The notes: generated by a model not told the origin, from the sequence alone. DNA of 64,000 bases from Triticum aestivum (GCF_018294505.1 NC_057814.1:296674059-296738058); one strand, 5' to 3'. Positions 46,119 to 57,350 are shown, counted from the first letter of the stretch. Made by a program: numbers and translations.

Positions 46119-46640
46119 TCATGAGCCACCGGGATCCTGAGGCCTCGGGAGGCCCTGGGGGTCCAGGTGGTTCCTTGAGGACCGTCCCCATCTCCACCAA
46201 GACTGCGTGGTGCCTGGCCTACTGAGCCGCCAAGATGCTCCGCAGGCTACGCTGGAAGGCGGACGCCAGGCTCGGCAGGCCAAAAGGCATGCGAACGTAG
46301 CTGTGAGGTAGGCCCTCGCTGCGCCCCACGTGCGAAGGCCAGAAGAGCTCCTAAGATGCGGCCCTGTTGAGCCCTGGGATGTCGATGCAGACTCGCAGCT
46401 TGGCATCCTCGCCTGGATGGGGAGCTGCGCCCGGTGAGCGGTGGTCGCCACGCATGGCTCTTGCATCCTGCGGTTCTCGAGTGGTCTGGGCAATGAATTC
46501 TTGAGCGCTGGGCGCTCCTCGCGCCGTGTCCTCCTGAGGGAGACGTGTCATGAAGCATGCCTCCAAGTGGTGCTCGAGCGCCTCCCTCGTGACATTGGCA
46601 AGGTCTGAGGCCCTCCAGAAGAGAGCCCCCGAGCCCTGCC
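46119..46640 (-). pseudogene. H reverse transcriptase remnant
   Basis: Minus-strand frames carry GEDAKLRVCIDIPGLNRAAS, matching the RT motif around D-x-x-LN-KA, and YVRMPFGLPSLASAFQRS, matching the later C-RMPFGL-NAGATFQR motif. The segment between them is largely lost. The YVDD box is not found. The remnant ends before 46119. Confidence 0.75.
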
Positions 46641-46665
46641 CGAGGAGGGCGCCGGGTGCGCCTTC

Positions 46666-47250
46666 CTATGCGAGGGAGGGAGGCGCCCCAGGCGCGGGCG
46701 CTGATCCTGATGAGGTACCACTTACGGTGCCACTCTCCTGAGGTCCGGCACGGAGTAGTTGCTTCTTCTTCTTGGGGACGACCTCAGGAGGGTACTGAGC
46801 TGCATTGTTGTCGGGGTCTTTGACTGACGCTGCTTGGAAGGCGCGCCCAAGGGACCACACCACATCTCTTTCCTCGCAGGGGACTGTGATGATCCCGCCG
46901 CTTCCTGGCATCTTGAGGACGTTGTAGCCGTGGTGTGTCACTGCCATGAACTTGGCCAGGGCCGGGTATCCGAGGATGGCATTGTATGGCAGACGGATGT
47001 GAGCGACGTCGAAGTCGATGAGCTCGGTGCGGTAGTTGTTGCGTTCTCCGAAGGTGAGATGAGGGCAGACCTGCCCTATCGGTGTGGTGGAGCCGTCAGT
47101 CACTCCTAAGAAGGGTTTGGCAGGCTGAAGCTGATCGTATGGCACTTGAAGGCTGTCGAACGTCTCGATGGACAGGGCGTTGAGCCCTGCGCCGCCGTCG
47201 ATGAGGGTCTCAATGACTTGTACGTTGCTGATGACGGGTGAAAAAAGCAT
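46666..47250 (-). pseudogene. H aspartic protease domain
   Basis: The frame reads VIETLIDGGAGLNALSIETF, with the active-site DGG, and continues with TPIGQVCPHLTFGERNNYRT and LPYNAILGYPALAKFM, close to D. It is preceded in another frame by the end of gag. It would cleave the polyprotein. As a separate piece it is well preserved, but gag and RT around it are broken. Confidence 0.82.
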
Positions 47251-49142
47251 CGGGAGAGTGCCAGCGGTTGCCGCGCACTTGAGCTGATCCGCCGAACTGA
47301 AGGTGATGGCGCGGGCGCGTGGCCTCGAGCTTGGGGAGGACCGCGTTCACCTCGCGAGCAAACTGCTTGAAGATGCGTGGAGAGGCTGGGGCTTGAGCTC
47401 CGCCCAGGATGCAGGTGATCGCACGCGGCTCTTGGAAGCCCCCAGCCCCCTCGTCCTGATGGTGGTCGTCATTCCTTCTTGGTGGTGGAGGCAAAGGAGG
47501 AAGACCGGCGTTGCCCTGAGGGCGGTCCTCGCGAGGCTGATCCCTCCAGGCGCCCTCGCGAGGCTAGTCCTGCCAACGCTCTTTGCGAGGCCGGTCACGC
47601 CACTCCTGGCGTGGGCCACGGTCGTCCCAGCGTCCTCCGCCACGTTCTCCTCCTCGGCCGTAGCCCCGGTCGTTGCGCTCAGGGCGTCGACCAAAGTGTC
47701 CATCTCGAATGGCCCTGAGCTCTTGACAGTCATTGGTGTTGTGGCTGTGCACGTTGTGGAAGGCGCAGAACGGTCGGCTACTCTTGGATGACTCAGGCTG
47801 GTCTCTACCGCGCTTTGTGTCCGGCTCCGCCGCGAGCATGGCCACTCCCTTGCGCTTTACATCCTTGGCCTTGGCTTTCTTCTCCTCTGGGTCGGCAGCT
47901 GGGAGCTCGAGGAGGGAAAGGCGCCCTTCCTCAGCCCTTGCGCACTTGGTCGCCAGGTTGAACAGCTCCAGGGATGTGCACAGCTCCTCGTGGATGGCGA
48001 GCTCCTCCTTCATCTTGACATCGCGGACGCCATTAGAGAACGCCGAGATGATGGCCTCGTCCGTCACCTTGGGGATCTTGAGGCAAACATTGTTGAAGCG
48101 CTGGATGTACTTCTGGAGGGTCTCTCCTGGCTGCTGCTTGACGCGGCGCAGGTCACCCGCGGCCGGGGGGCGGTCGCGAGTGCCCTGGAAGTTGGCGACG
48201 AAGCGGTCGCGCATCTCGTCCTAGGAGGAGATCGAGCGCGGAGGCAGGTTCAGGAGCCACGAACGAGCGCCGTCCTTGAGCGCCATGGGGAACCAGTTCG
48301 CCATGACTTTCTCATCGCCGTTGGCCGCCTCAATGCTCAGCTCATAGAGCTGCAAGAACTCTGCAGGGTCGGGGGTGCTGTCGTAGCGAGGAGGCAAATC
48401 CGGCTTGAACTTGCCCGGCCAGGCGATGCTACGCAGCTCAGGAGTGATGGCGTGACAGCCTGCCGTGGTCACTGGGGCCCGCCGTGAGGTGGAGCTTGGT
48501 CTTGGTGCCTGCGCACCGCCACGGAAAGTGGCACGAGGCCCTGCCGCGGCAAGCGATCCGGACGTGGCGGTGCGAGGAGCGGTGGAGCGTTCTCTTGCAG
48601 TCGAGGGACTTCTTGACAGCTTCTTTCTTCACGCGTGGGTGCCTGGCGCGGTGGGTAGCGTCGCGGGGCCGCGCGCCTTGGCGCCAGGGCGCCGTCTTGA
48701 TGCTGAGGTGGTGGAGGCGCTCCATGAACCACGTCTCCTGTAGCTGGTGAAGGGCGACGCAGTGAGAGGGATAGTGCAGGGGAGCCCCCTGCGGCGCTGA
48801 CGAGCTCGGCGATGCGGTCCAGCCAGTCCTCGTAGAGGTCGTCGACCGGGTGGTAGCGCAGGAGCTCGTGCGCCATGAGCAGCGCAGCCCGCGCGTCGTG
48901 GGAGCACGACGAGCGTGAGACGACGAACCGGCGGGGGTCAGCGATGGAGTGGCGGTGCAACCGTCCCGCCGCACCGAGGGGTGCCGCGAGGACGCCTGCT
49001 GCTCGTTTCCAGCCAGGCCGGTGGTAGTGTTGGCGGCGGGTGACGGAAAACGACGTGGAGGCCCGCCGACGGGAGCCGTCTGGGCGACGCGGGCGGCAAG
49101 GGCGGCCCGACGCTCAGCGCGGGCGCGACGAGCGTCAGACAT
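47251..49142 (-). pseudogene. H gag (capsid and nucleocapsid), broken
   Basis: ATG 49142-49140 (MSDARRARAERRAALAARVA) begins the N-terminal region. Frame changes near 48900 and 48470 lead to the capsid (PPRYDSTPDPAEFLQLYELS, NWFPMALKDGARSWLLNLPP). A TAG at 48221 stands where tryptophan is expected, then DEMRDRFVANFQG and GETLQKYIQRFNNV. The nucleocapsid has the TAT-type knuckle FCAFHNVHSHNTNDCQEL. A short repeat rich in Arg/Asp/Gln/Pro contains a TAG at 47564 in place of the glutamine seen in its neighbouring unit. The end is near 47251. Confidence 0.85.
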
Positions 49143-49171
49143 GGTTGTGATGGGGCGGTAAAGCTTCAGCG

Positions 49172-49189
49172 CCCCTACCTGGAGCGCCA
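49172..49189 (-). other. Primer-binding site of H
   Basis: On the minus strand TGGCGCTCCAGGTAGGGG begins two bases after the LTR end and differs from D at two positions. Confidence 0.78.
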
Positions 49190-49191
49190 AA

Positions 49192-50097
49192 TGTCGGATT
49201 TCGGGTTCCGGCAAAACCCGTGAGGTTCGAACACTTGGGTGCGCATGAAGATCTCTCCCTCCCCCACGCTCTCACACTCCACGATCTCACGGACTAACTC
49301 GCCGAACCCAAAGAACACAAGGACACAAGATTTATATTGGTTCGGGCCACCGTTGTGGTGTAATACCCTAGTCCAGTGTGGTGGTGGTGGATTGCCTCTG
49401 GGGCTAAGGATGAACAGTACAAGGGGAAGAACAACCTCCTGAGGAGAGGTGTTCTTGTGCTTGGTGCGTGTGAGGATGAACTGGAAGAGTTCTCGAGAGA
49501 CCCTTCTACGATGATGGCTAGTCCTATTTATAGAGGCCCTGGTCCTCTTCCCAAATATTGAGCAGGAAGGGATCCCACAACGGCCAAGTTTGATGGGGGA
49601 CAACTAGTACAGCTTATCCTGACAAAAGTAGTGTTTGCCTGCCGAAAGGCTCTGGTGGTGACGCCGTCCTGGGCTCCACGATGACCTCCGTCTTGCCGTC
49701 CTGCTGGTCTTGGTCTCGTTGCACCAATATGGAAACCTTTGCTTGACGCCTCGATACTCCTCGCCTGTGCTTGCCTCCTTAGCACCAAAGAGGAAACTAG
49801 GACACTATGCGCGCTGGCGCCCGCCTGGTCTCGATCGTCATGGCTTGCGTCATTGGAACCTCGCGAGGTTTGCCTGGCCTTGATCTCTCTGCCCCTCGCG
49901 AGCCAGCCTGGTGAGGCTGCTCCCGAGGAGGTCTTGTGTCGCCCGCCTCGCGAGGCTTGGCCCCTCGCGAGGCTTGGCCCCTCGCGAGGGTCTTGAGTGC
50001 TCGTTGGTGTAGATGGGCCGTACGGGCCTGCTTGTGGAGCCACGCCGTGGGCCGCAGGCAGGCAAGTCTGGGGACCCCCGTTCCCAGAACACCGAGA
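49192..50097 (-). repeat. H 5' LTR (906 bp, minus orientation)
   Basis: On the plus strand it reads TGTCGGATTTCGGG to CAGAACACCGAGA; the last CA has become GA. Five CTCGCGAG cores lie at about 49858-49995. The ACCAC duplication follows at 50098-50102. Confidence 0.92.
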
Positions 50098-50102
50098 ACC
50101 AC
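50098..50102. repeat. Target-site duplication ACCAC, right copy (element H)
   Basis: Identical to 42782-42786. The join gives continuous GC-rich sequence of G. Confidence 0.9.
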
Positions 50103-50304
50103 CGCCAGGACCAGCGGAACACGACAGGAGGGACACCGGCAGGGAAGACTAAGCCAGAGTCTAAGAGGAAGCATGTCGGATTCCAGCTGGAGGAGGCGGA
50201 GGCATCCACACCCAACCCTCGGCAAATTGCTCTGCCGGGGAGAAGACCATGTGCAAATGGTGGTGCTATCGGTGCCTGGCTGACGGTGACGGAGCGTCCG
50301 GCGC

Positions 50305-50754
50305 TCAGCAGGAGTCCGAGCCAACGTCCTCCCACTCAGCATTATCGTCTTTGCTATCAGTGTCCTCTTCGTCGTTGTCGCTCGAAGAGGAGGTTTCGTC
50401 GTCGGTCGAGCTTTCCGCGCAGCACCCTAAGCGAGCACCCGAACGCCCGAAGACCTTGATGGAGAGCAGTTCTGCATCCATTAACTTAAAATGGAGAACG
50501 TGCCCCTCCGCCAAGCTTTGGGCACATGCAAAAGTTTTCCAACTGCGATGTAGAAGCATCATGTGAGGTGCGGGGAATTCAACATCTGCCCGCATGTTTC
50601 CATTACAGCAACCCCTCATGTGCAGCTTCAGCCCGCGCGGTTGTTCAACCTCCATTACCCTTGCAAAAGGGGTAGGAAGCCGAAGACGACATTGCGGGGG
50701 CCTGCGCAGCCTGATGATGAACTCCAGCCCGACATGGCCCTCCATCGGAGCCAT
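50305..50754 (-). pseudogene. Second B3-domain-like ORF, probably antisense to G
   Basis: An uninterrupted 149-codon frame (MAPMEGHVGLEFIIRLRR) reads LPTPFARVMEVEQPRGLKLH, then LLHRSWKTFACAQSLAEGHV and LHFKLMDAELLSIKVFGRSG, then GCC and a Ser/Asp/Glu tail (TDDETSSSSDNDEEDTDSKD). The order FARV, HRSWKTFA, GHVLHFKL and IKVF fits a B3 domain of the REM type. The layout (B3, Cys-Cys, acidic tail) matches the gene in H although the sequences differ greatly. No TATA box is obvious upstream. If it belongs to G it is antisense to G pol. The start is uncertain. Confidence 0.55.
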
Positions 50755-50877
50755 GGCAGCTGGGGGTGGAGCGACCAGAGCACCCCCACGTCCTCCCCGA
50801 CCCCGAGAGCTTCGCCGACCATGTCCACGTCCTGCAGCACCACCCTATGCGCTGGATTCTGCCCCCGCATCCCCGGC

Positions 50878-50990
50878 TGGTTTAACTCATGAACCCTCCA
50901 GTCTAAAGCGGCGTAACAAGGTGCCACACAGTCCAACTCCTTGGCACCTCATTACGCTGCTTCCCGAGTGGATGGTTCATGAGTTAACCC
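50878..50990. repeat. 113-bp inverted repeat (hairpin-forming, MITE-like)
   Basis: The left arm (50878-50926) contains TTTAACTCATGAACCCTCCA and GGCGTAACAAGGTGCCA. The right arm (50942-50990) is its near-perfect reverse complement (TTGGCACCTCATTACGC, GGTTCATGAGTTAACCC). The loop is about 15 bases. Near-complete inverted repeats of this size are typical of small MITEs. I cannot see a clear target duplication. Confidence 0.7.
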
Positions 50991-51672
50991 GGCCACCGGA
51001 TATCCAGAGCCGCTATTCCGAGTTTGGCGCCTCGACTCATGCTGAGATATCTTAAAAATAAAGTATGGGTCTAGGTGAGCATCTGGATGAGAAAAGCTTA
51101 CTTTCCGAATGACCTGTCTTATCTTCTTTGGAGGCAAGGAGTCTGAGCGGGAAGAGATGGAAATTACCTCAGCATCCTCAGCCCAGCTTGTTGCTACCTC
51201 ATCCCAAGAGTAAGAGATGTCAGCTAATTCGATAAAGAGATGGCCAGGAGAATCAAGTTCTACCTCTGATTGATCATCAGCTGACTCGCCCATGGTGGCC
51301 GGCTCAGTCGCAGCCGTGGGTTTATTCTTCTTCCGAGCTGGACCAGTCTTTTTGACCACTTGAGTTTTCTTTTTTCTATTTTAGAATATAGAGCCGGGCT
51401 GCAAAACTAGGAAGTGTTAGAAGACAAAGTACAAAGGAAAATAAAGGTTTATAAGCCGGATATAAAGGAATACTTACAGGTGGGGCCGGGTTAAGCTTGT
51501 AGAACGGTAACAGACCCGTCTTGCTACAGCTTTCCTGAGTCTCGCCGAGAAGACTCTTGATAGCTTATTTGCCCTCCTCAGTGGTAAAATTACCAGAGCT
51601 GTACCGTTGAGGATCGTTTGACCCGCCCAAATACTCATACATTAAGCCGGGTTGGCGGCTTAAGGGGAGGAT
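50991..51672 (-). other. Unassigned segment left of X2, with antisense exon-like sequence
   Basis: On the minus strand an exon-like stretch ends with a GTAAGT donor (near 51475). A plausible acceptor TTTTGCAG lies near 51395. A Lys-rich, then acidic ORF follows (51359-50952; MVKKTGPARKKNKPTAATEP). The vocabulary CCGGGTTAA and CCGGCT matches the Y family, so this may be the antisense gene of a Y-like element. X2 cuts it at 51672. Confidence 0.4.
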
Positions 51673-54600
51673 TGTAACGCCCACGATGCGGCTATATCTC
51701 CCACATGTCGAGGCACGACTTAGAGGCATAACCGCATTGTGGTTTTGTCGCAAGAAGGGTCATCTTCACACAATCCCATGTAATGAACAAGAATGGGATA
51801 ATGAGAGTTGGCTTACAATTGCCACTTCACACAATACATAATAAATTAATACATCATCCAAAATCCACATGTAGACCGACTACGGTCAAATCCAAATGAA
51901 AATAAGATAACCCCAATGCTAGCTCCTTGATTGTCCCAACTGGGCTCCACTACTGATCATCAGGAAAAGAAACATAGTAACGACCACGTTCCTCATCGAA
52001 CTCCCACTTGAGCTCGGTTGCGTCATCTGCACTAGCATCGTCGGCACCTGCAACTGTTTTGGTAGAATATGTGTGTCACGAGGACTCAGCTAGCTCACAC
52101 CCGCGAGATCAAGACTATTTAAGCTTATAGGAAAGGATGGTGTAATGAGGTGGAGCTGCAGCAAGCACTAAGCATATATGGTGGCTAACATATGCAAATG
52201 AGAGCGAGAAGAGAAACAACGCAACGGTCCCGAAGCTAGAATGATCAAGAAGTGATCCTGAAACTACTTACGTTCATGCATAACTCAAACCGTGTTCACT
52301 TCCTGGACTCCGCCGAGAAGAGACCATCACGGCTACACACACGGTTGATGTATTTTAATTGAGTCAAGTGACAAGTTCTCTACAACCGGACATTAACAAA
52401 TTCCCATCTGCCTCATAACCGCGGGCACGGCTTTCGAAAGATAATACCCAGCAGGGGTGTCCCAACTTAGCCCATTATAAGCTCTCACGGTCAACGAAGG
52501 ATAAACCTTCTCCTGGGAAGACCCGATCTGTCTCGGGATCCCGGTTTACAAGACATTTCGACAATGGTAAAACAAGACCAGCAAAGCCGCCCGATGTGCC
52601 GACAAATCCCGATAGGAGCTGCACATATCTCATTCTCAGGGCAACACCGGATGAGACTAGCTACGAGTAAAACCAGCCCTCAAGTTTCCCCAAGGTGGCC
52701 CCGCAGGTAGCTCGATTCGAACCTACACTCGAAGGAGCACTGGCCCGTGGGGGTCTAAAATAAAGATGACCCTTGGGCTCACGAAAACCCAAGGGAAGTG
52801 TAGGTGGTAGGTGGTCAAATGGTAAAACCAAGGTTGGGCCTTGCTGGAGGAGCTTTATTCAAAGCGAACTGTCAAGGGGGTCCCATAAATCACCCAACCG
52901 CGTAAGGAACGCAAACTCAAAGAACATAATACCCGGTATGACGGAAACTAGGGCGGCAAGAGTGGAACAAAATACCAGGCATAAGGCCGAGCCTTCCACC
53001 CTTTACCAAATATATAGATGCATTAATTAAATAAGAGATATTGTGATATTCCAAAATATCCATGTTCCAACATGGAACCAACTTCAACTTCACCTGCAAC
53101 TAGCAACGCTATAAGAGGGGCTGAGCAAAAGCGGTAACTTAGCCAAACAACGGTTTGCTAGGAAAAGATGGTTAGAGGCTTGAAATGGCAATATGGGAGG
53201 CATGATATAGGAAGTGGTAGGTAGCGCAGCAAAGCAATAGAACGAACAACTAGCAAAGCAAAGATAGAAGTGATTTCGAGGGTATGGTCATCTTGCTTGC
53301 AAGGTTCTCAGAGTTGTCGAAAGCTTGATCCTCGTAAGCGTACTCAACAGGTTCCTCGTTCACGAACTCGTCTCCCGGCTCTACCCACAGCAAGAACACA
53401 AGCAAAAGAACCACAATCAATCACGGGAAATGCACAAGCAACATGATGCAAAACATGCATGATATGCGGGATATGATATGCGTTGCATATGCATGCTCCG
53501 GAAGAAAAAAGATGAACAAGGCAGTAACTTGGCAAACCAAGTATGCCACTGGAAAGATGAGATGATTTCGGTCGAAATCGATATAAAGATCACCGGAAAC
53601 GGATGCACGGTTTGCAAATGGCAAGCAAAACAAGAATGACACGATTCTGCGATTAACAGCATGATAGCACTTAGAATACATGAAGTAACTATGCTACAGC
53701 CCTCCAACATAGCAGCAAAGCATATGGCAGTGAGCACTGAGCTACGGCTAGATCACAACATAACAGGTTCAAACAAACATGGCAAAAGTGCAAAAGATAT
53801 CAGTTTCACAGACACTGTGAAAATACTGAACATGGCTGAATTAGCATCAGGTAGCAATGTTGAGAGCAAGCAATCAACATGCTACCGAACCTAACATAGC
53901 AAAAGAAGGCATGGAATTAATCTACTAAATGCATAGAACACAAGTCCCTTACTGACCATGAGCCAAAAAGGATCAGAAGATATGATGGCACTCATGTAAA
54001 CATAGCAAGTTTCGTTAACAGGTTTCACACTTGGCAGAAAAACAGAGCATGGCATGAACAGAATTATGAAGGCATCTTGGTGAGCTTGAATCACTCACCA
54101 CAAAGCAATGCATGACAAAACAAGCATACCTACAGCAAGATAGCATGGTTATGAAGCCAACCATGGCAAGAGCAAGTTCATATCATGAAAGGATCAACTA
54201 GAACAACCTTGGCAAAATTGAATATCATGTTAACAATCTGCCAGGAACATTTTATAGCAAAAGTAGAGCAAGATTAAGACATTCTATGACACTCCATAAT
54301 TGGAAATAGGGGCATGGATGGATAGAGCACAACTATATCTACAAAACATGCTTACTGAACACGCCCAAAAGAAGCATGGATCTCTTTGTAGCCACATGGA
54401 TACAGGGCAACAAAATAACAGCAGTCACAGATCACGAAGCCTAGTTTGCATGCTTGTGCTAGTCACCACATAGATCACAAAAATACATGGCATACACCTC
54501 TGTAAGATGGCATGGCATAGATCAAAACAACTATAGAGCTCATGCCCATAAGATACACACGTCAAATGCAACAAAAATAACAAAACACCAAGTTCTGATA

Positions 54601-54800
54601 AGTAACAACAGAAAACATCATATAGCACTCTTGCATCAGAGATTTGGGCATCAATATGGACTCAAACGAGCATGGTACAATGGAACGAAATGAAGAGCAT
54701 CTCGAGAAGAAAATTTCGATATATTACACGCATGAAACGGAGCAGCATGTAATGAGATGTGATGCGATGAACATGAGCACATAATGCAATATTTCGGGAT

Positions 54801-56828
54801 TTAGCCATTGCTGTTCTTCTTTCCCTTCCCTGTCCTTTCATCATCTGAAGCGGGGTCCTTGGTACCATCCGAATCGGCGTACTTGACAAGAGCCGCCATC
54901 AGTGTACCCATATCATTGCAGTCCCGCTTAAGCCGCCCGAGTTTCATCTTCAGGGGCACAAAACGATAATTCTGCTCCAACATTAAGACTGCAGAGCCGG
55001 CATCCATCTTATCCGAGGAATGTATTATCTCCTTAACCCGGCGAACCCAATGTGTCGTAGACTCACCCTCCTGCTGCTTGCAGTTAGTCAAATCCACAAT
55101 TGACATAGACTGCCTAGAGGTATCCTTGAAGTTTTGGATGAACCGGGCCTTCAGCTCAGCCCAAGACCCAATGGAATTCGGTGGTAGCCCTTTCAACCAA
55201 GTGCGGGCAGTCCCATCTAACATCATGGTGAAGTACTTAGCCATGGCCGCTTCACTGACCTCCAGCAGTTCCATGGCCATCTCATAACTCTCGATCCAGG
55301 CTGCAGGTTGTAAGTCTGCCGTGTAATTAGGCACGTTCCTAGGGCCTTTGAAGTCCTTGGGTAGACGTTCGTTGCGGATAGCTGGCACTAAAAAACGGAC
55401 ACCCCCAGTCCTGGTAGGGATACCCACGTCGGCGGAAGTCGTCGGATAAGCCGGGGGAGTCTGGTAAGCCGTCAACTGAGGCAACTGCTCCGCCTCTTGC
55501 CGCGCTCTGTCTTGGTCTGCTGCGTGAAAGGCTCCGTTATGAGCCGGGCCATGGCCAGGGGGCGGGTCATGGCGTCGGACGTTACTTGAGCCGGTCGCTA
55601 AGACCATGTGTCTGCTGTAACTCGGGCTCCGACCTGGACGAGGGGTCGAGTGGATCCTGTCCCGGCAGTAGGAGTACGCCTCTTGCTGCGCCAGTGCCGT
55701 CTAAAGGAGTTCCCTGACCCGGCGGGTTTCAATAGCCGTCGGAGAGTCGCCGTCAATTGGGAGAGGCGCCAGCCGTGCTGCCGCGGCGACCATGTTCTCC
55801 AGCGGGTTGGCATAATGACCCGGTGGTATTGGCACGTACTGAGGCGGGGCAGGGGGCATCTGGGAGGCCCCATCACTTGTGGCTGAATAGGGGTCCCAGA
55901 TCCGGGCACTATGACCCCTGGCGGGTTACTAGACCCTGCACCTGGCGTGTTGAAGAGGTTTCGTGGATCGTAAACCGGAGGGAGTCGAGATTGGGCCTTT
56001 TGATGCCTCCTTCTCAGGACCTCATTGGACGCGTTTTGATCCATCGTGAGCCGGAAGGACTGCGCTTGAATCAACTGGGTTTGGGCGTCAAGAGCAGCCC
56101 TTTCCGCAGCCATCCTGATCCCTTCTGCTGCCAGATCCTCCTTAGCTTTCACTAGATCCAACCTTAACTGTGCCACCTCCGCACCATGCTGAGCTTGATC
56201 TGCCGGGTCAACCGTGGCGGTTAACAGGGCCGTCATCTTGTCCTTGAGATCCATTAGCACCTGAGCCGGCGAGGGCACCGGGTTTCCCGCTCCAGCAGCA
56301 GGGTTCTGAACAGGCTGTGCCCCGGCCATAAAGACTCCAACCTGACTTGGCGGCTCAGACGGGTCCGGAATACTGTCACCATCGGAACAACCCATGAGCC
56401 TGCCCTCTTGAAGTTGATACAACGAGTTTGACTCATCGGTGGACGACTCGCCGTCAGAGCCGGCGGCCGTCTCATCACCAGATCTAGATCGATCAGAGGG
56501 CCCTCCATGGATACATCCCACAAAAGCATGCCTTAAGGCAGGCCGGGCCCGGGCGGGTCGTGTACGCTGAGCCGTCTCGATGGGACCAGCGCAGAGATCC
56601 GGCTCAGGGCCCGGCTCACCAATCTTGCCGATGAAAACATGAATTCCGCCGAAGGGGACCCGATACCCGTACTCAATTGAGCAGGCGTCGGGGCCCCAGT
56701 TTGCATCGTCGATGTAGAGCTTGCCGCGACGACTCTTGGTCATCCGGCCCACAGCGTATCCCTTGAGTCCTTTGAAGCTGCCCTTCAAGAACTCAAATCC
56801 ACCGTGCCCTTGCCCCACGGTGGGCGCC
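54801..56828 (-). pseudogene. Y2 gag, one frameshift
   Basis: The first frame (to 55598) contains LYIDDANWGPDACSIEYGYR and a long region with LDLVKAKEDLAAEGIRMAAE, probably coiled coil. Near 55850 the frame changes. The second frame (55607-54801) holds the capsid domain: PNYTADLQPAAWIESYEMAM, LDGTARTWLKGLPPNSIGSW and DLTNCKQQEGESTTHWVRRV. It ends KGKKNSNG followed by TAA at the junction with X2. No zinc knuckle is seen before the end. Gag would build the particle; this fragment lacks all enzymes. Confidence 0.82.
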
Positions 56829-56829
56829 A
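56813..56829 (-). other. Primer-binding site of Y2
   Basis: On the minus strand TGGCGCCCACCGTGGGG starts two bases after the LTR end, a common primer site in plant gypsy elements. Confidence 0.78.
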
Positions 56830-56831
56830 AC

Positions 56832-57350
56832 TGTCGTGGAATTGTCACGGCAGATGTCCTCGAGCTAGGACTTAGTCGTGGAGCCATCGCCGCTAGGAAG
56901 CTTGAAGGGGTTAAGCGGGACAAGGAACACGAGGGTTTATACTGGTTCGGCCCCTTCGGTGAAGGTAAAAGCCTACGTCCAGTTGAGGTGGTATTGATTA
57001 GGGTTTCGATGACCAGGGAGCTTAACTGCTATGCCTGGCTCTCGATGAGATCTTTTCCCTGTCCCTAAACCGCTGCCGGGTTGTCCCTTTATATATGGAG
57101 GCTGATGCCCAGCAGCTCTCAGAGTCCCAGCCGGCTCATAAGAGTGTCCGGCTCGGACTCTCAACTATTCTTGCCTTACACTACAAGTTCTACCATGATA
57201 ATGATTGTAACTATGGGCCTTAAGCCATATCCGGGTCTTAAGCCCATCTCTGGCCCACCGTCTTCAAGCTTGGCGCCGGGCTTCTAGCAATGACCATATG
57301 AGTAACCCGGCCACTCCTGGCGGGTGACTCTAAGGTCTATATCCTCAACA
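56832..57350 (-). repeat. Y2 5' LTR (519 bp)
   Basis: In element orientation it runs TGTTGAGGATATAG to TTCCACGACA. A TATA-like CATATATAAAGGG lies near 57084-57098. It is collinear with the Y1 LTR at 828-1354. Confidence 0.9.

Larger units (their letters stand above)
42787..50097 (-). mobile_element. H: non-autonomous TAT-lineage gypsy carrying a B3-like antisense gene (7311 bp)
   Basis: Left LTR (42787-43649) and right LTR (49192-50097) belong to the D/F family and are flanked by ACCAC. Read on the minus strand: primer-binding site, gag, protease, a short remnant of reverse transcriptase, a region with tandem repeats, an opposite-strand B3-like gene, polypurine tract and 3' LTR. Most of RT, both RNase H domains and integrase are missing, so it depended on relatives for movement. 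LTR mismatches by eye are about 4 to 4.5%. Confidence 0.92.
54800..57350 (-). mobile_element. Y2: truncated gypsy element (5' LTR and gag only) inside the X2 LTR
   Basis: In element orientation a 519-bp LTR (57350-56832) is followed by a primer-binding site and gag (to 54801). Directly after the gag stop the X2 LTR resumes (about 54799), so protease, polymerase, integrase and the 3' LTR are missing. The junction shows no LTR end or target duplication, so a deletion after insertion is likely. The LTR family is that of Y1. Confidence 0.85.
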
